Below, piece by piece: positions 7,301 through 16,028 of a stretch of DNA of 64,000 nucleotides. The position numbers were made by a program, and so were the translations under genes. Position 1 is the first letter of the stretch, and every line of letters starts with the position of its first letter. Source of the DNA: Tumebacillus lacus (GTDB lineage Bacteria > Bacillota > Bacilli > Tumebacillales > Tumebacillaceae); contig NZ_JAPMLT010000016.1 of NCBI RefSeq assembly GCF_026410385.1, forward strand, positions 1-64,000. The letters run 5' to 3'. The notes beneath the pieces are model-generated. The model made no database searches, was not told the origin of the DNA, and was given only the letters and a program-made list of their open reading frames with translations.

Positions 7301-8381
7301 CCAGGGAGATGACGGTGATGCCCGCCTCCGAAGCCGATTCGAACAGTTCGGCCATCGCCGACGACTGGGAGACCAGCGAGTTCAGGTCGATCCCGTCGAG
7401 GATGAGGAACTGATGCGCTTCGGCGAGCATCGGGTTTGGCTTTTTCTCTTCGCGAGCTTTTTTCGCTTGCATCAGGCGCGGCAGCACCTGTTCGTTGAAC
7501 ATCTGGATAAAGTCGTTCGGGTTGTTCGCCATGTAGCACAGCGATTTCCCTTTCGACGAGCCTTTCTTGGAACGGGGACGGCGAGCATGCGGCAACCATT
7601 TGAACCACTGCCACTGGTTCTCCACTTCTTTGGAGAAATAAGCGAGCATCTGCACGTCCTCCGGCGCGTGGAACACGGCGACCTGCGAGAGGATGGCGCG
7701 CACCATCTCCTGCGTCATGTGCCGCTTGCCGCGAATCGCCAGCGAGTTGATGTTTTTCAGGTTGAGCTCCACCGGAGCGCCGTTTACCTTTTCAAACTTT
7801 TGTACGAGCGACTGACCGCGGTAGATCAGGTTTTTGTCGTACTCAGTAAACGGGTTTTCATCCATTTCGAGCTTCGGCTTGCTGGACAGCGGCACCGAGC
7901 CGCGCCCCATCGCGACAGTCAGGAAGTCTTCGTCGCTGCGGTTGCGCTCCCAGATCCGTTCGCGCTGTTCGACGAGCGAGACCATCTCCTGCGGCTGCGG
8001 GAACAGCGTGGAGTAGTACCGCATCTGGTGCGCGACCACCTGCTCCAGTTTGTCGTTTTGCTGATCGAGGTATTGGATGTATTTCTTTTTGACGGAGCGT
8101 TGCTGCGACATGCGGTTTTGGCTCTGATGGATCGACTGGATGATCGCACCGGTGATCGAAACGGCCGCCATGACGCCGGCCATGATCGCCATCGTCGGAT
8201 TATTAAAGACGAAGACACCGGCGAGCGCCCCGCAGCTGGTCAGCAGGGCCATGACGATCGCCATAAACAGCATGCCTTTGTTCGGCGGCTGCAACGGCGG
8301 CGGCGCGACGACCTTGATCTCGCCTTTGGGCAACGGATCCGGGTAGGTGCGGGCTGGTCTGTAATACTGAATTCCGTTCAT
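4320..8381 (-). CDS. essC: Type VII secretion ATPase EssC/EccC, three FtsK-like domains, no FHA domains
   Basis: A 1353-residue membrane ATPase that powers export of WXG100 proteins. Two membrane helices lie at about residues 36-80. Three P-loop domains follow: GATGSGKS near 490, GAPQTGKS near 856 and GDSESGKT near 1147. Walker B-like acidic motifs are LIIDEFGEL, FLIIDDIAQL and MICDDFDM. Staphylococcal and Bacillus EssC proteins (~1480-1500) have two N-terminal FHA domains; here the protein begins only ~35 residues before the first membrane helix, as in actinobacterial EccC. It follows the CpaE-like gene by 9 bases with AGGAGGTCC before the ATG. EssA, EssB and EsaA are not encoded in the window. 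Confidence 0.92.
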   Translation of the reverse strand: MNGIQYYRPARTYPDPLPKGEIKVVAPPPLQPPNKGMLFMAIVMALLTSCGALAGVFVFNNPTMAIMAGVMAAVSITGAIIQSIHQSQNRMSQQRSVKKKYIQYLDQQNDKLEQVVAHQMRYYSTLFPQPQEMVSLVEQRERIWERNRSDEDFLTVAMGRGSVPLSSKPKLEMDENPFTEYDKNLIYRGQSLVQKFEKVNGAPVELNLKNINSLAIRGKRHMTQEMVRAILSQVAVFHAPEDVQMLAYFSKEVENQWQWFKWLPHARRPRSKKGSSKGKSLCYMANNPNDFIQMFNEQVLPRLMQAKKAREEKKPNPMLAEAHQFLILDGIDLNSLVSQSSAMAELFESASEAGITVISLVDGRYGIPSTFNARIHIGEEGEFMFEEVAFGGRRAEGAEADRMDLKTSERIARGLAPLIQSEKAESISLADMIKMTEVMGLKSADRVDPATSWQPKPREAVLRAPIGVRVDGQPVIVDLKEAADGGMGPHGLIIGATGSGKSETLRTLVTGLAINNDAEMINFIFVDFKGGAGFAELATLPHCAGMITNLEGESGMIDRFYDSLMGEMERRQKALRDGGNLDNIKQYQVKRQSSPYMKPLPYLVLIIDEFGELLAARPDFIDLFNKIGRIGRSIGIHLLFATQRLEEGRLKGLEGHLRYRMCLRTFSEQESRTVIGTPDAFYLPSYPGVGYFKVDTHIYDLFKTASVSSPYVPAGAEEETGLEIAEFNASGQIVDFGHGYAEAAATKEASSQAKRTDMEVMIGHLNDYVKYVEQDVHQVWLPPLERNMPLSKVFQSPEFLQTLFNSGNYPYFNGSDWPTRPVGKLLKVPVGVLDIPMQQRQEPLLLDFLGNEGHLMVVGAPQTGKSTILRTIIASFMMTHKPSDVQFYAVDLGGGLLRGLEGAPHIGTVYGKGDREKFPMLIRQVHGLIEERERYFREKGIDTMATYRERRANGELPDAVYGDVFLIIDDIAQLQTDFFELVDGEVTELVTAGLNYGIHVILTANRWADIRIKLRDNITGRLELRLNDPSDSDVGRNLALSLPKDIEGRGLIREGLQFQAALPRMEGYGVDSEEPLQKAIDAMVQVTRDAWKEQPAPPIRILPFLVRKGDVQPQQLQMAGVPLGLEDSRLDVIGIDLIKGDPHFLLYGDSESGKTNFLRVLMKGLMERYTPEQVQFIVVDYRRTMYDFLYQPEHQPYLKTYAWNSNMVNDAVMNLRFELDPRISSAELSPTLKATWEGPQYFMICDDFDMVASQMGNPISMLQDYLLQAKDIGFHTILARRVGGTSRSFDQFVSRMKEMSTPGIIMNGDSGEGPILGNQRAELLPPGRGYLVRRNQKNRMVQLFFDEQPQTEE

Positions 8382-8390
8382 GAGGACCTC

Positions 8391-9665
8391 CTATTTCTTG
8401 TTGAACAGCCGACCGAGCAGTCCTTTGCCGACCTTTTCTTCTTCGTTGGCACGCAGGAAGTTTTCCGGGATCAGCAAGCGCAGGATCGGCATCAACTGGC
8501 CGTCGAGTTCATCGTCGATCTCGAGGAAGCGGGCTTCCCAAGCGGCTTTGTACAGATTTTTGACCGACTGCGCGCCGATGTGCGTCAAGGGCTTGTCCGG
8601 CAGACATTGATTGAGCAATTTGTGGTCGACGCCGGAGGTGTCCTTGTTGACGACGACGTGCAGGTCGAGGTGTCCCTCGTCTTGCAACATCATCAGTTCT
8701 TTCAGGAAATAATACTCCTCCGTCGCCTGTCTCCCCTCCGACGGCGGCAGCAAACGCTGCAGCAGCACCGGATCGGGATCGACGACGAGAAACACATGAT
8801 CAAACTCGCGCAACACATCCTCCGTCATAAACTCCGGCTGGAAGGTCGCATCATACAAAATAATCGGCGAATGGCGCAGTTCGTAGATCAGCTCGCGGAT
8901 CTCTTCCTGTGAGATCTCGCCGTTTGGCATGCCGGGATGGTTGAGATACATGGCGATGCCTTCATAGAGCAATTCCGACTCTTTTTTCAATGCGCCGTGA
9001 CCCAACACGTGAAACGGCGGCTTGTACTCTGGCGACAGGTCGGCGACGTTGAGGTGGTCATACAGCGTCGGACGGTTGGCCGGATGCTCGACCAGCGTGC
9101 AGTGCAGGCTGCGGGAAGCGATAGCCGAGGCCAGCGTGCTCGCGACAAACGTCGCGCCCGCGCGCGGGGTGAGGTTCATGACCAGACAGACTTTAGACTG
9201 CATCGAGACGTAGGAGTGGACGGGCACGGCGACTTTGACCTGCCGCTCGACGATCCGCTCTTTCTCGATGATCTTTTCGACTTCGACGATCTTTTCTTTT
9301 TCAATAATGCGGACCGGGCCGCGACGTTCTTCTTCGTCAGGATCGACCGGGCGAAGCGGTCCGACCGGCTCGTCCTTGGCTTCCAAAAGCGGTGCGATGC
9401 GGCGGACGATCAGGTTGCCCACGTCGCGCAGATCGCCAAAGAACAGCACGATCTCCACGTTGTGCCGCTTGGCGAGTTCACTCGCCTCCTGGCTCCACCA
9501 CAAGGTCGGGTCCAAGATGATCAGGTCATAACGGCCTGACGACAGCAGGTGTTGCAGGTCGTCTGCCGAGGCGAGGTTTTCGCTCCACTCGATCACCGAA
9601 TGGGGCAAAGTCGCCCGCAGACGCTGGTATTGGTCAGGGGACTGGAAGGCGCAGATTAACTTCAT
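8391..9665 (-). CDS. CpaE/MinD-like P-loop protein with coiled coil, upstream of essC
   Basis: A 424-residue protein. Residues 1-95 look like a receiver-like alpha/beta domain (LIILDPTLWW), residues ~118-145 form a charged coiled coil of repeated EKEKIVE units, and ~160-390 resemble the MinD/CpaE ATPase fold. The P-loop position reads NLTPRAGATF near residue 165: the signature and Walker lysines are absent, so ATP hydrolysis is doubtful. CpaE localises Tad pilus machinery in other bacteria. Here it is co-transcribed with essC, suggesting a positioning or regulatory role for the EssC machine. Its promoter at 9723-9751 closely matches that of the Tad-like operon. Confidence 0.7.
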   Translation of the reverse strand: MKLICAFQSPDQYQRLRATLPHSVIEWSENLASADDLQHLLSSGRYDLIILDPTLWWSQEASELAKRHNVEIVLFFGDLRDVGNLIVRRIAPLLEAKDEPVGPLRPVDPDEEERRGPVRIIEKEKIVEVEKIIEKERIVERQVKVAVPVHSYVSMQSKVCLVMNLTPRAGATFVASTLASAIASRSLHCTLVEHPANRPTLYDHLNVADLSPEYKPPFHVLGHGALKKESELLYEGIAMYLNHPGMPNGEISQEEIRELIYELRHSPIILYDATFQPEFMTEDVLREFDHVFLVVDPDPVLLQRLLPPSEGRQATEEYYFLKELMMLQDEGHLDLHVVVNKDTSGVDHKLLNQCLPDKPLTHIGAQSVKNLYKAAWEARFLEIDDELDGQLMPILRLLIPENFLRANEEEKVGKGLLGRLFNKK

Positions 9666-9707
9666 AGCCGTGGCTCACCTCGTGGTGTAAACTGAATTGC
9701 TTTGGGT

Positions 9708-9751
9708 TTCCAGATACGTTTTATTATAGAATAAGTAGGAAATTCATACAA
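9708..9751 (-). promoter_or_regulatory. Promoter of the cpaE-like/essC operon
   Basis: On the minus strand, TTGTAT (9746-9751), a 17-base spacer and a perfect TATAAT (9723-9728), followed by AAAAC, four bases and CTGGAA (9708-9713). The same arrangement occurs before the Tad-like operon at 23801-23844. Confidence 0.75.
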
Positions 9752-9762
9752 TCAAGAGATGC

Positions 9763-9792
9763 AAAAACTCCCGGGGAAACCGGGAGTTTTTA
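9763..9792 (-). terminator. Terminator after the large secreted-protein gene
   Basis: An inverted repeat AAAAACTCCCGG / CCGGGAGTTTTT with a short loop, 26 bases past the stop at 9819 on the minus strand. Confidence 0.85.
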
Positions 9793-9818
9793 CTGGTTGT
9801 AAAAGGCCTTCTCGCGTT

Positions 9819-12800
9819 TTAATGCGTTTGATTCGAATCGAAGTCGTCACGCGAAGACTTGTCGGCGTGGTAGAACATCACGTCACCGTCATACAACCGG
9901 AACACGTTTCCGTACGGGTCGGTGACGGAGTGCTGGAAGCCTTCCAATCGCCACTGGTTGTCCCAGTTGGACACGTTCGATGCCCGCATGTATTGCAGGT
10001 GCGGATGGGTGACATCTCGGTTGCGGACCGTCTCGATCTTGAAGTTGACGATGATGTAGCCGTCGCGCAGCCACAATTTCGACTTGTCATCCAGCCCGCC
10101 GTTGAGCCGTCCCCACTCGGCGATGTTCGTGTTTGCCGGCACGACGTACGGCGCGGCCGGCAGCGCATACTCGCCGTACCACTTCTGCTCGGCGACGAGC
10201 GCGCGGTCGGGGTCGACGCTGTACGGGATGTTGGTCTTCGGACCGATGAACGTGCGCAGGTGGCGGGTCAGGAGCAGGTAGTCCCACCAGCCGATCTCCG
10301 TCTTGCGGAGCGATTGCTGGTAGTACGCGTTGTACCCTTCTGTATAGAAGGGAGCGGTATCCAGCATCTCCTGCCGCGGCACGTTGCGCAGCGGTTCGCC
10401 GAGGACCGTGTAGCGTTTTTCCAGATCTTCAGGCGAGCCGATTTTGATGTACTTGCGATCCTGGCTGCGGATGTAGTACAGATCGACCGGCTGACGTCCG
10501 GTGCCGTTTTTATATACAAATTCGAACGTCGGCGTGATCTGGATGCCGTCTCCGTCGCCAAACATGTTGCCTTTGGTCTTCATGTCGAACTTGAAATGGT
10601 ACCCGGTCTTAACCGAGATGTTTTTCTTGCCCGCATTCGGGTGGCTCCCGGAGAGGATCGACAGGTGGTACGGGTTTGGATTGCCCCGCACGTCGCCGTC
10701 GATGTCCTGTCCGCCGACCCAGTAGGACTGCCCGGTCGGCGTGACGCCGTCCGACTGCCGGAACACCGACTGCCAGTTGTAGTCGGCGATGTCGGTGATG
10801 TGGAAGTCATACAGTCTCCCGATGACTTCCACATCGACGGTGTCGGTCGCGACGTAGTAATTTTCGAGCTGCGTGTTGGCGTCCTGCTGCCAGCCAAATC
10901 CGGAGATCGGCGAGTTGATCGCGATCTGGCGGAAATAGACGGTGTAGTCGCCCTCGTCCACCCAGACCGGGAGGAAGAACCACATCCGCTCTTGGTTCAC
11001 CGGCACCTCGATCCAGTTGCCTGCCTCGACGTACATTCGCTTGTCGGCGCCCACCCATACGTCGAATTCAAACTGGACCTGCTTTTGCTTCGTGTACTTG
11101 GCATAGTCACGGTTGCCGTAGCCAAGGATCGACCGGTGCATGCCGTCTGTCGGCATGTCGACATAGAACGGACGGTCGAGGATAAACGATTTGCGAGCTG
11201 CGTTCGGCACCGTCTTTTGGTTGAACTGCGGTTCGTCCGACGTGTCGGAGTAGTTCACCACAGGTGTGTGGACGGTGACGTTGTTGATCCCCGGGATCTC
11301 CTTTTGGAAAGAGGAGGTCGAAGGATGAACAGCGCCTGCGTTCATTTTGTAGTGGATCGTACCGGAACTCGTCGCGTCCTTTTTGTTGCGCAGAGTCGGC
11401 TCGATGGTGAGATCTTTTCGGTAGAGCACGTTCTCGCCAACCTGACTCGCTTTGGCGATGTCGCCCGGATCGGGAGTCTTTTCCTCATGCCAATCGTTGT
11501 TCATCACCGTGGTGGTGGTCTTGTAGACAAACGGCAGTTTGTCGTTGCGGACCTTGATCTTTTTGATCGCCGCCTCCGCCTTGTCAGTCCAGTCCTCCGG
11601 TGTGACAGCTGGCGGCGTGGTGCCGCCCGTCAGCGATACGCTGGGCAGAGTCTGCACTTTGGTGTACTGCGGCTCTTGGATGTGCTCCGTCTCGGCCTCC
11701 GAGTGCCAGATGCCGCTCAAACCGACCGGCGTGTACCCGTTCGGAGTCAGCGTCACCTCGCCGTTTGGCAGGGCGTAGTTTTTCACGTTGGCTTTTTCCA
11801 CGTCATAGACGTCGAGGTTGTCGATGATCCAGTACGAGTAGAGTCGGTCGATCTGGTACGTCTGCTCCACGTCGATCTTGTCGCTCATCGGCTTGTCGCA
11901 CGTCGTCTCCCCGCAAGGCACTTTCTCCGTCCACGAGCGGTTGAACGTCTTTTTAAACGTGATCTCGTACGTCTTTTTGTCGGAGATCTGTTGGAACGTG
12001 TATTTGTAGAGATAGTCCTTGGTGAAAGCGTTGACGTAAAGGTCTTCCGAAGTCGGGATGCCATCCAGCACGTTGAACATCTCGGCATTTCGGTTGTCTG
12101 CTTTCACGACCGCCCTTGGCTCAGGCTCCATGTCCTGCCCCGACTTGGTCTTTGCAGCAGGCGGAGTGAGCGGGTCGTACTCCGGCTTCGGCCAGGCTTC
12201 TCGATAGATCCCGACGATGTTGTCACCGCCGATGGAGACCTCGATGGCTGTTTTCACGGTGGCGGCTGTGTCGGGGATGTTGGTATTGTCGTTCATTTTG
12301 ATGCCGGGATCACCTTTTCGCTCACTGTAGGTGCGGACCAATTCGTAGGTCTTAGAACCTTGCGTGAACTTGACCGGGAAATCATGGGAGGCATCATCAC
12401 CTGACTTGCAACCGGTCGGGCATTGGGCCGCCTTTTGAGACTTCAAGGTGGTACCGCCGGTCTCCAGTTTGTAGAGGACGTCTACCGGATAGTCGGAGGC
12501 GGATCGCCATGTGACTTCCACGTCGTAGTACTGCGGGAAGTCATTTAGCGTTGCACCTCCCCAACCCTCGGCTGCCCGAATGCCGTCCAACGTATAGATC
12601 GGACCTTCACGACGTTGACCCGTCTCGGCGTTGTAGGTTTCAAAGATGGCGCTCATATAAAACGTGGCTCCATCTTTTGTTCCGAGTATCTTGGCTTTGG
12701 CAAAGACATTGACAACCTCAGCTTTCGTAATTGTAAATACATTCACGAGATTATCATCGCCCGAACCGCAAAAATCCTCATATTTGGCTGGTACTGCAGG

Positions 12801-13112
12801 GTAGCCGGGACTGCCTCCGTTGCAATCATAGTCAACCGAAGCATCTTGTACGGAACCGATGGGTGCATAATTGGGAGCACAATTTGACTTTGAGGAATCG
12901 TCACAGCGGCGTTCTTTATGAACCATCCAGCCAATTGTTCGGTACCGGATGCTGGTTTTCGCTTTTGTCGCTTTTGTAATGACCGTTACCGTTCCATCTG
13001 AAACGAGTACAACCGCACCGTTAATATCAGCTGCCCGTAAATCTGGTAAAACGGGGATCATTAAACAGACGATCAGAAAAGCCACTAGCAGCTTTCGAAG
13101 AGTCTGAGGCAA
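9819..13112 (-). CDS. Large secreted protein of unknown function (~1097 residues)
   Basis: A long extracellular protein I cannot assign to a named family. It starts with a signal peptide (hydrophobic KLLVAFLIVCLMIPVLP, cleavage probably after LRA). The remainder is rich in aromatic and polar residues with repeated beta-strand-like segments and no membrane anchor, LPxTG or S-layer domain at the C-terminus. Several cysteines cluster at residues ~70-115, suggesting disulfides. I place the start at the TTG at 13110-13112, six bases after AGGAGGTG; the GTG at 13121 overlaps that ribosome binding site. It lies 12 bases after the stalk-domain gene and follows the Tad-like operon, so it may be an adhesin or surface component displayed by that system; this is inference. 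Confidence 0.6.
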   Translation of the reverse strand: MPQTLRKLLVAFLIVCLMIPVLPDLRAADINGAVVLVSDGTVTVITKATKAKTSIRYRTIGWMVHKERRCDDSSKSNCAPNYAPIGSVQDASVDYDCNGGSPGYPAVPAKYEDFCGSGDDNLVNVFTITKAEVVNVFAKAKILGTKDGATFYMSAIFETYNAETGQRREGPIYTLDGIRAAEGWGGATLNDFPQYYDVEVTWRSASDYPVDVLYKLETGGTTLKSQKAAQCPTGCKSGDDASHDFPVKFTQGSKTYELVRTYSERKGDPGIKMNDNTNIPDTAATVKTAIEVSIGGDNIVGIYREAWPKPEYDPLTPPAAKTKSGQDMEPEPRAVVKADNRNAEMFNVLDGIPTSEDLYVNAFTKDYLYKYTFQQISDKKTYEITFKKTFNRSWTEKVPCGETTCDKPMSDKIDVEQTYQIDRLYSYWIIDNLDVYDVEKANVKNYALPNGEVTLTPNGYTPVGLSGIWHSEAETEHIQEPQYTKVQTLPSVSLTGGTTPPAVTPEDWTDKAEAAIKKIKVRNDKLPFVYKTTTTVMNNDWHEEKTPDPGDIAKASQVGENVLYRKDLTIEPTLRNKKDATSSGTIHYKMNAGAVHPSTSSFQKEIPGINNVTVHTPVVNYSDTSDEPQFNQKTVPNAARKSFILDRPFYVDMPTDGMHRSILGYGNRDYAKYTKQKQVQFEFDVWVGADKRMYVEAGNWIEVPVNQERMWFFLPVWVDEGDYTVYFRQIAINSPISGFGWQQDANTQLENYYVATDTVDVEVIGRLYDFHITDIADYNWQSVFRQSDGVTPTGQSYWVGGQDIDGDVRGNPNPYHLSILSGSHPNAGKKNISVKTGYHFKFDMKTKGNMFGDGDGIQITPTFEFVYKNGTGRQPVDLYYIRSQDRKYIKIGSPEDLEKRYTVLGEPLRNVPRQEMLDTAPFYTEGYNAYYQQSLRKTEIGWWDYLLLTRHLRTFIGPKTNIPYSVDPDRALVAEQKWYGEYALPAAPYVVPANTNIAEWGRLNGGLDDKSKLWLRDGYIIVNFKIETVRNRDVTHPHLQYMRASNVSNWDNQWRLEGFQHSVTDPYGNVFRLYDGDVMFYHADKSSRDDFDSNQTH

Positions 13113-13124
13113 GACAGGCACCTC

Positions 13125-14237
13125 CTACTCAGATTTCCAGACCATTGCATTGTTGAACAGCATCGCCAACGGATTGATTTTCACATATGGAGCCCAATCG
13201 CCGCCCACTTCTGACATCATCTCTACATCGACAAACCCTTCGTACCAAACTCCCTTTTCAAATGGCCCCATTTTTGCTCCGTCGAATGATTGATCATAGA
13301 GCAAGGTCTCGTACTTATTGAAGCTCACAAAACGAAACTTCACACGAGCCGGAACTTTGAAGGTGTCTCCTAACGAAGTATCGACGATCATTGATGGCTC
13401 CGGCTGCAGGTACCCTTCCACGATGATCTTGTTTTCCTTAACCCAGTTGACATAGTCTTTCAGGAAATACAGGTGATCCATATTATGAGCTCGATACTGA
13501 TACGCTTCATCCGCCCAATTCGAACCGATCGTCCGATAGTCCATGTTCAGGATCAGAGCGTAGTGCTTTCGAATCATATCCATCCACTTATCTACATTTT
13601 CTTTGCTGAACTCCGGTTTTTGGAAGAGCTGTTTGGTCGTAAGCACTTCTAAGCCATCTGGTTCTTCGGTTTTGCGCATCTCATAGAACCCGTTTGGTAC
13701 GTCTTCTAGGATGTAAGGATAGTTCTGCGCGTTTTTCGGCAGATTGGTGGTCCGGATTTTCCGGCCGTACGGATCGTACTGTGCCTTCGCGTCAAACGCG
13801 TCAGTCTTGATCGTGACCTGTTGGTTGGTGCCGTCCCAAGAGACTTGGCCTACCAGCGATTCGGTGACGAAGCGCAACGGCACGAACGTGCGGTTGTTGT
13901 GCAGGATGACCGAGGTGTCGAGAGCTTTATCCGTACCGTCTACGGTCGCTTTCGGCTGTCCGACGCGTAGTTTGATGTCCTTACCTTTGTATTGGATCGC
14001 GACCGTTTGGGTGTCACCAAGCCATTGGACGTTGGCTCCGAGGCTCTCTGTGATGAAACGAACCGGTACCATCGTGCGGTAATCGCTATTCACAAACGGA
14101 TGTGCATCCGGGAACCAAACTTTTTTCCCGTTCACCACCACGCTGACATAAGACGGAGCATAACCCGCTTCTGCCACCGCCGGTACAGACCCCAGCGCGA
14201 CAGTTGCTGCTAAGAGCAGACTCAAACCCTTTTTCAT
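13125..14237 (-). CDS. Secreted protein with two copper amine oxidase N-terminal (stalk) domains
   Basis: A 370-residue exported protein. The N-terminus (MKKGLSLLLAATVALG, then AEA) is a signal peptide. Two tandem stalk-domain repeats follow at about residues 30-85 and 90-145, each with the family pattern VPVRFITESLGA / VPLRFVTESL followed by a W..D/T.QTV strand. These domains are common wall-associated beta structures in Paenibacillus-type Bacilli and do not imply oxidase activity. The C-terminal 220 residues are unassigned. It is co-transcribed with the large secreted protein and separated from the Tad-like operon by a terminator, so it probably has its own promoter in 14238-14340. Confidence 0.7.
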   Translation of the reverse strand: MKKGLSLLLAATVALGSVPAVAEAGYAPSYVSVVVNGKKVWFPDAHPFVNSDYRTMVPVRFITESLGANVQWLGDTQTVAIQYKGKDIKLRVGQPKATVDGTDKALDTSVILHNNRTFVPLRFVTESLVGQVSWDGTNQQVTIKTDAFDAKAQYDPYGRKIRTTNLPKNAQNYPYILEDVPNGFYEMRKTEEPDGLEVLTTKQLFQKPEFSKENVDKWMDMIRKHYALILNMDYRTIGSNWADEAYQYRAHNMDHLYFLKDYVNWVKENKIIVEGYLQPEPSMIVDTSLGDTFKVPARVKFRFVSFNKYETLLYDQSFDGAKMGPFEKGVWYEGFVDVEMMSEVGGDWAPYVKINPLAMLFNNAMVWKSE

Positions 14238-14342
14238 AACCCCTCATACCCCCGTAATAAATAATTTCACGTCAGTAAAAGTTTCTAGATAAAATGGACA
14301 TTTCCTGCCAATATCCGAGAATAAGTCCATAAATAAACAAAC

Positions 14343-14372
14343 AAAAAAGCGTCCGGTCAACGCCGAACGCCT
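14343..14372 (-). terminator. Terminator of the Tad-like operon
   Basis: On the minus strand, GCGTTCGG / CCGGACGC stem followed by a T-rich tract, directly after the stop of the last gene of the operon at 14374. Confidence 0.75.
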
Positions 14373-14373
14373 T

Positions 14374-15393
14374 CTATTGATTCGCACAGCTCAGCGGGTG
14401 GTAGCCTTTGTCGGCCGCCTCTCGTTCGCTGGTGAATGTCTCTTGGGTGGTGTAGTTGAAGCCGCAGCTCGCTTTGTAGTAGTATTTCCGGCCGTTGAGC
14501 GTGGTGCCGTAGATCGGCGGGGCCTTGACGATGCGGCTGCCTCCGAGGGCGTAGTTGTTGTAGTAGCCGTCGCCCAGCGGAATGCCTTGGATGAAGGCGA
14601 GGAAACCGATGTCGTCGACTGTGTTGGTCCAGTCGTCGTCGCTCATTTGCGGCAAGGTGAACGTGTAGGTGATGCCCAGACGCTGCGTGCCGACGTTGTA
14701 GGAGTTGATGTAGTAGGTCAGGTCGTCTTGGATCAGTTTGACGATGGTGCTGCGGCGGACTTGGTCAAAGTGGTCGCCTTCGGTGGCGTTTGGCTGATGG
14801 TCGATCAGCGGCACTTCGACTTCGCCACAGCGTAACGTGTTGACATCAGACCTCAGTGCGTCCCGTTTGCCTGTCGTCCATTTGTTGCAGTAGCGGTCAT
14901 AGACGGTGACTTGATCGTCGAGGGTAAACGAGAGCGTGTTGCCGTAGTTGTCGCTGTAGGCGTATGGCTTTTTCGGCAGCCAGACGTGTTTGTACAGGAG
15001 CTCGCCGGTCGTGGTGCGGTACTCCTGCGGGGTGTAGATCCAGTAGCCGTCATAGTCGACGACCGCGAGGGCCGGGATGTAGCGAAGCAGGTTTTGCTGG
15101 CCGATGGGGTCGTCGTCGACGTTGAAGTTGAGGTAGAGCGTTTTTAAGAAGGCGGCGAGGGCCTCTTCTTTGTTGGCTCTGTATTTTTTGGACGAGTCGT
15201 AGCCCGCTTCATAGGGCTGGCTGGAGTTGATCGTCAGGGCGACGCCCGCGTCTTGAACGGCCGCTTCGATGGCGGCGTTGAAGAGCAGTTCGTTGTTCAT
15301 CGTGAACTTTTGCTCTTTGATTTTAAAGTCGTTGAGGACGAGGAACGGGCAGACGATCATGACGAAGATGATGGCGTAGTTAATAATCTTCAT
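14374..15393 (-). CDS. Membrane-anchored pilin-like protein, last gene of the Tad-like operon
   Basis: A 339-residue protein with one N-terminal hydrophobic helix (INYAIIFVMIVCPFLVL) and a long extracellular domain with a Cys pair near residues 200 and 220 and more cysteines near the C-terminus. The topology resembles TadE/TadF minor pilins, including helix residues after the anchor (NNELLFNAAIEAAVQ), but it is larger and I see no prepilin peptidase motif. Its start overlaps the upstream gene by 14 bases, so the two are translationally coupled. Function unknown; a minor subunit is inferred from position. Confidence 0.5.
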   Translation of the reverse strand: MKIINYAIIFVMIVCPFLVLNDFKIKEQKFTMNNELLFNAAIEAAVQDAGVALTINSSQPYEAGYDSSKKYRANKEEALAAFLKTLYLNFNVDDDPIGQQNLLRYIPALAVVDYDGYWIYTPQEYRTTTGELLYKHVWLPKKPYAYSDNYGNTLSFTLDDQVTVYDRYCNKWTTGKRDALRSDVNTLRCGEVEVPLIDHQPNATEGDHFDQVRRSTIVKLIQDDLTYYINSYNVGTQRLGITYTFTLPQMSDDDWTNTVDDIGFLAFIQGIPLGDGYYNNYALGGSRIVKAPPIYGTTLNGRKYYYKASCGFNYTTQETFTSEREAADKGYHPLSCANQ

Positions 15394-16012
15394 TTTCCAC
15401 CATCCCTCCGTACGGGATGACGATCCGCTCGTTTGGCGTGTTGCCGCCGGTCAGGATGTCGCGGACGACGGTGGCGTTGGTGCGGTTGGTGTTGGTGACG
15501 GTGACTTTGAATGTGTCGCCGACCGACATTTTGTAAAAGCGGCTGGGATCGAGCACGGTCCGTTGTTTGGAGCCAAGGGCAGGCTCGTAGCCTGGGAACA
15601 ATGTTTTCGTGATCTCCCCGGTCGGAAACGCTTGGTACTGCACCTCGTAGCGGTCGAGGAAGATCGGTGTCGTGTCGGTTGGCAGGCGTGTGCCGGCGGT
15701 GACTCTCGCGTTGTGTTCTTCTGTGTAGCCGGGATCGCCTTGATGGAGGTAGACCGGGATGAATTGCTTGTGCTGATGCTCCATGACGATGTCGTAGGTG
15801 TTGCCGGTCTTTTCCAAGGCTTGGACCATGTCGGTGTACATGTTCGGGGAGACGTAGCCGAGGTTGCGGGCCGAGTCGACGAAGGAGGTGACCGCTTCCA
15901 GTGCGACGATGTAGGAGATGTCGTCTTGGCGTTCGTAGGTCTCGGAGATCGGGAACATGTAGAGCAGCAACACGGCGAGGATCAGGGCAAACGCTTTTGA
16001 GATAGTATCCAT
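15380..16012 (-). CDS. Membrane-anchored pilin-like protein (TadE/F-like topology)
   Basis: A 210-residue protein with an N-terminal hydrophobic helix (ISKAFALILAVLLLYMFP) followed by an extracellular domain. It follows a smaller pilin-like gene by 16 bases with AGGAGGTGA upstream of its ATG. The proximal helix (YIVALEAVTSFVDSA) is what minor pilins show after the anchor. The C-terminal part is predicted mostly beta. No family name can be assigned from sequence alone. Confidence 0.5.
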   Translation of the reverse strand: MDTISKAFALILAVLLLYMFPISETYERQDDISYIVALEAVTSFVDSARNLGYVSPNMYTDMVQALEKTGNTYDIVMEHQHKQFIPVYLHQGDPGYTEEHNARVTAGTRLPTDTTPIFLDRYEVQYQAFPTGEITKTLFPGYEPALGSKQRTVLDPSRFYKMSVGDTFKVTVTNTNRTNATVVRDILTGGNTPNERIVIPYGGMVENEDY

Positions 16013-16028
16013 GATGGACTGTCACCTC

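Noticed and set aside
4800-8912. 1370-residue plus-strand open frame opposite essC
   Set aside because: Antisense shadow: its composition (His/Arg/Asp/Val-rich, no domains) reflects the codon bias of essC, whose three Walker A motifs are clear on the minus strand.
9759-12404. 881-residue plus-strand open frame opposite the large secreted-protein gene
   Set aside because: Antisense shadow with no signal peptide or motif; the minus-strand gene has a signal peptide, ribosome binding site and terminator.
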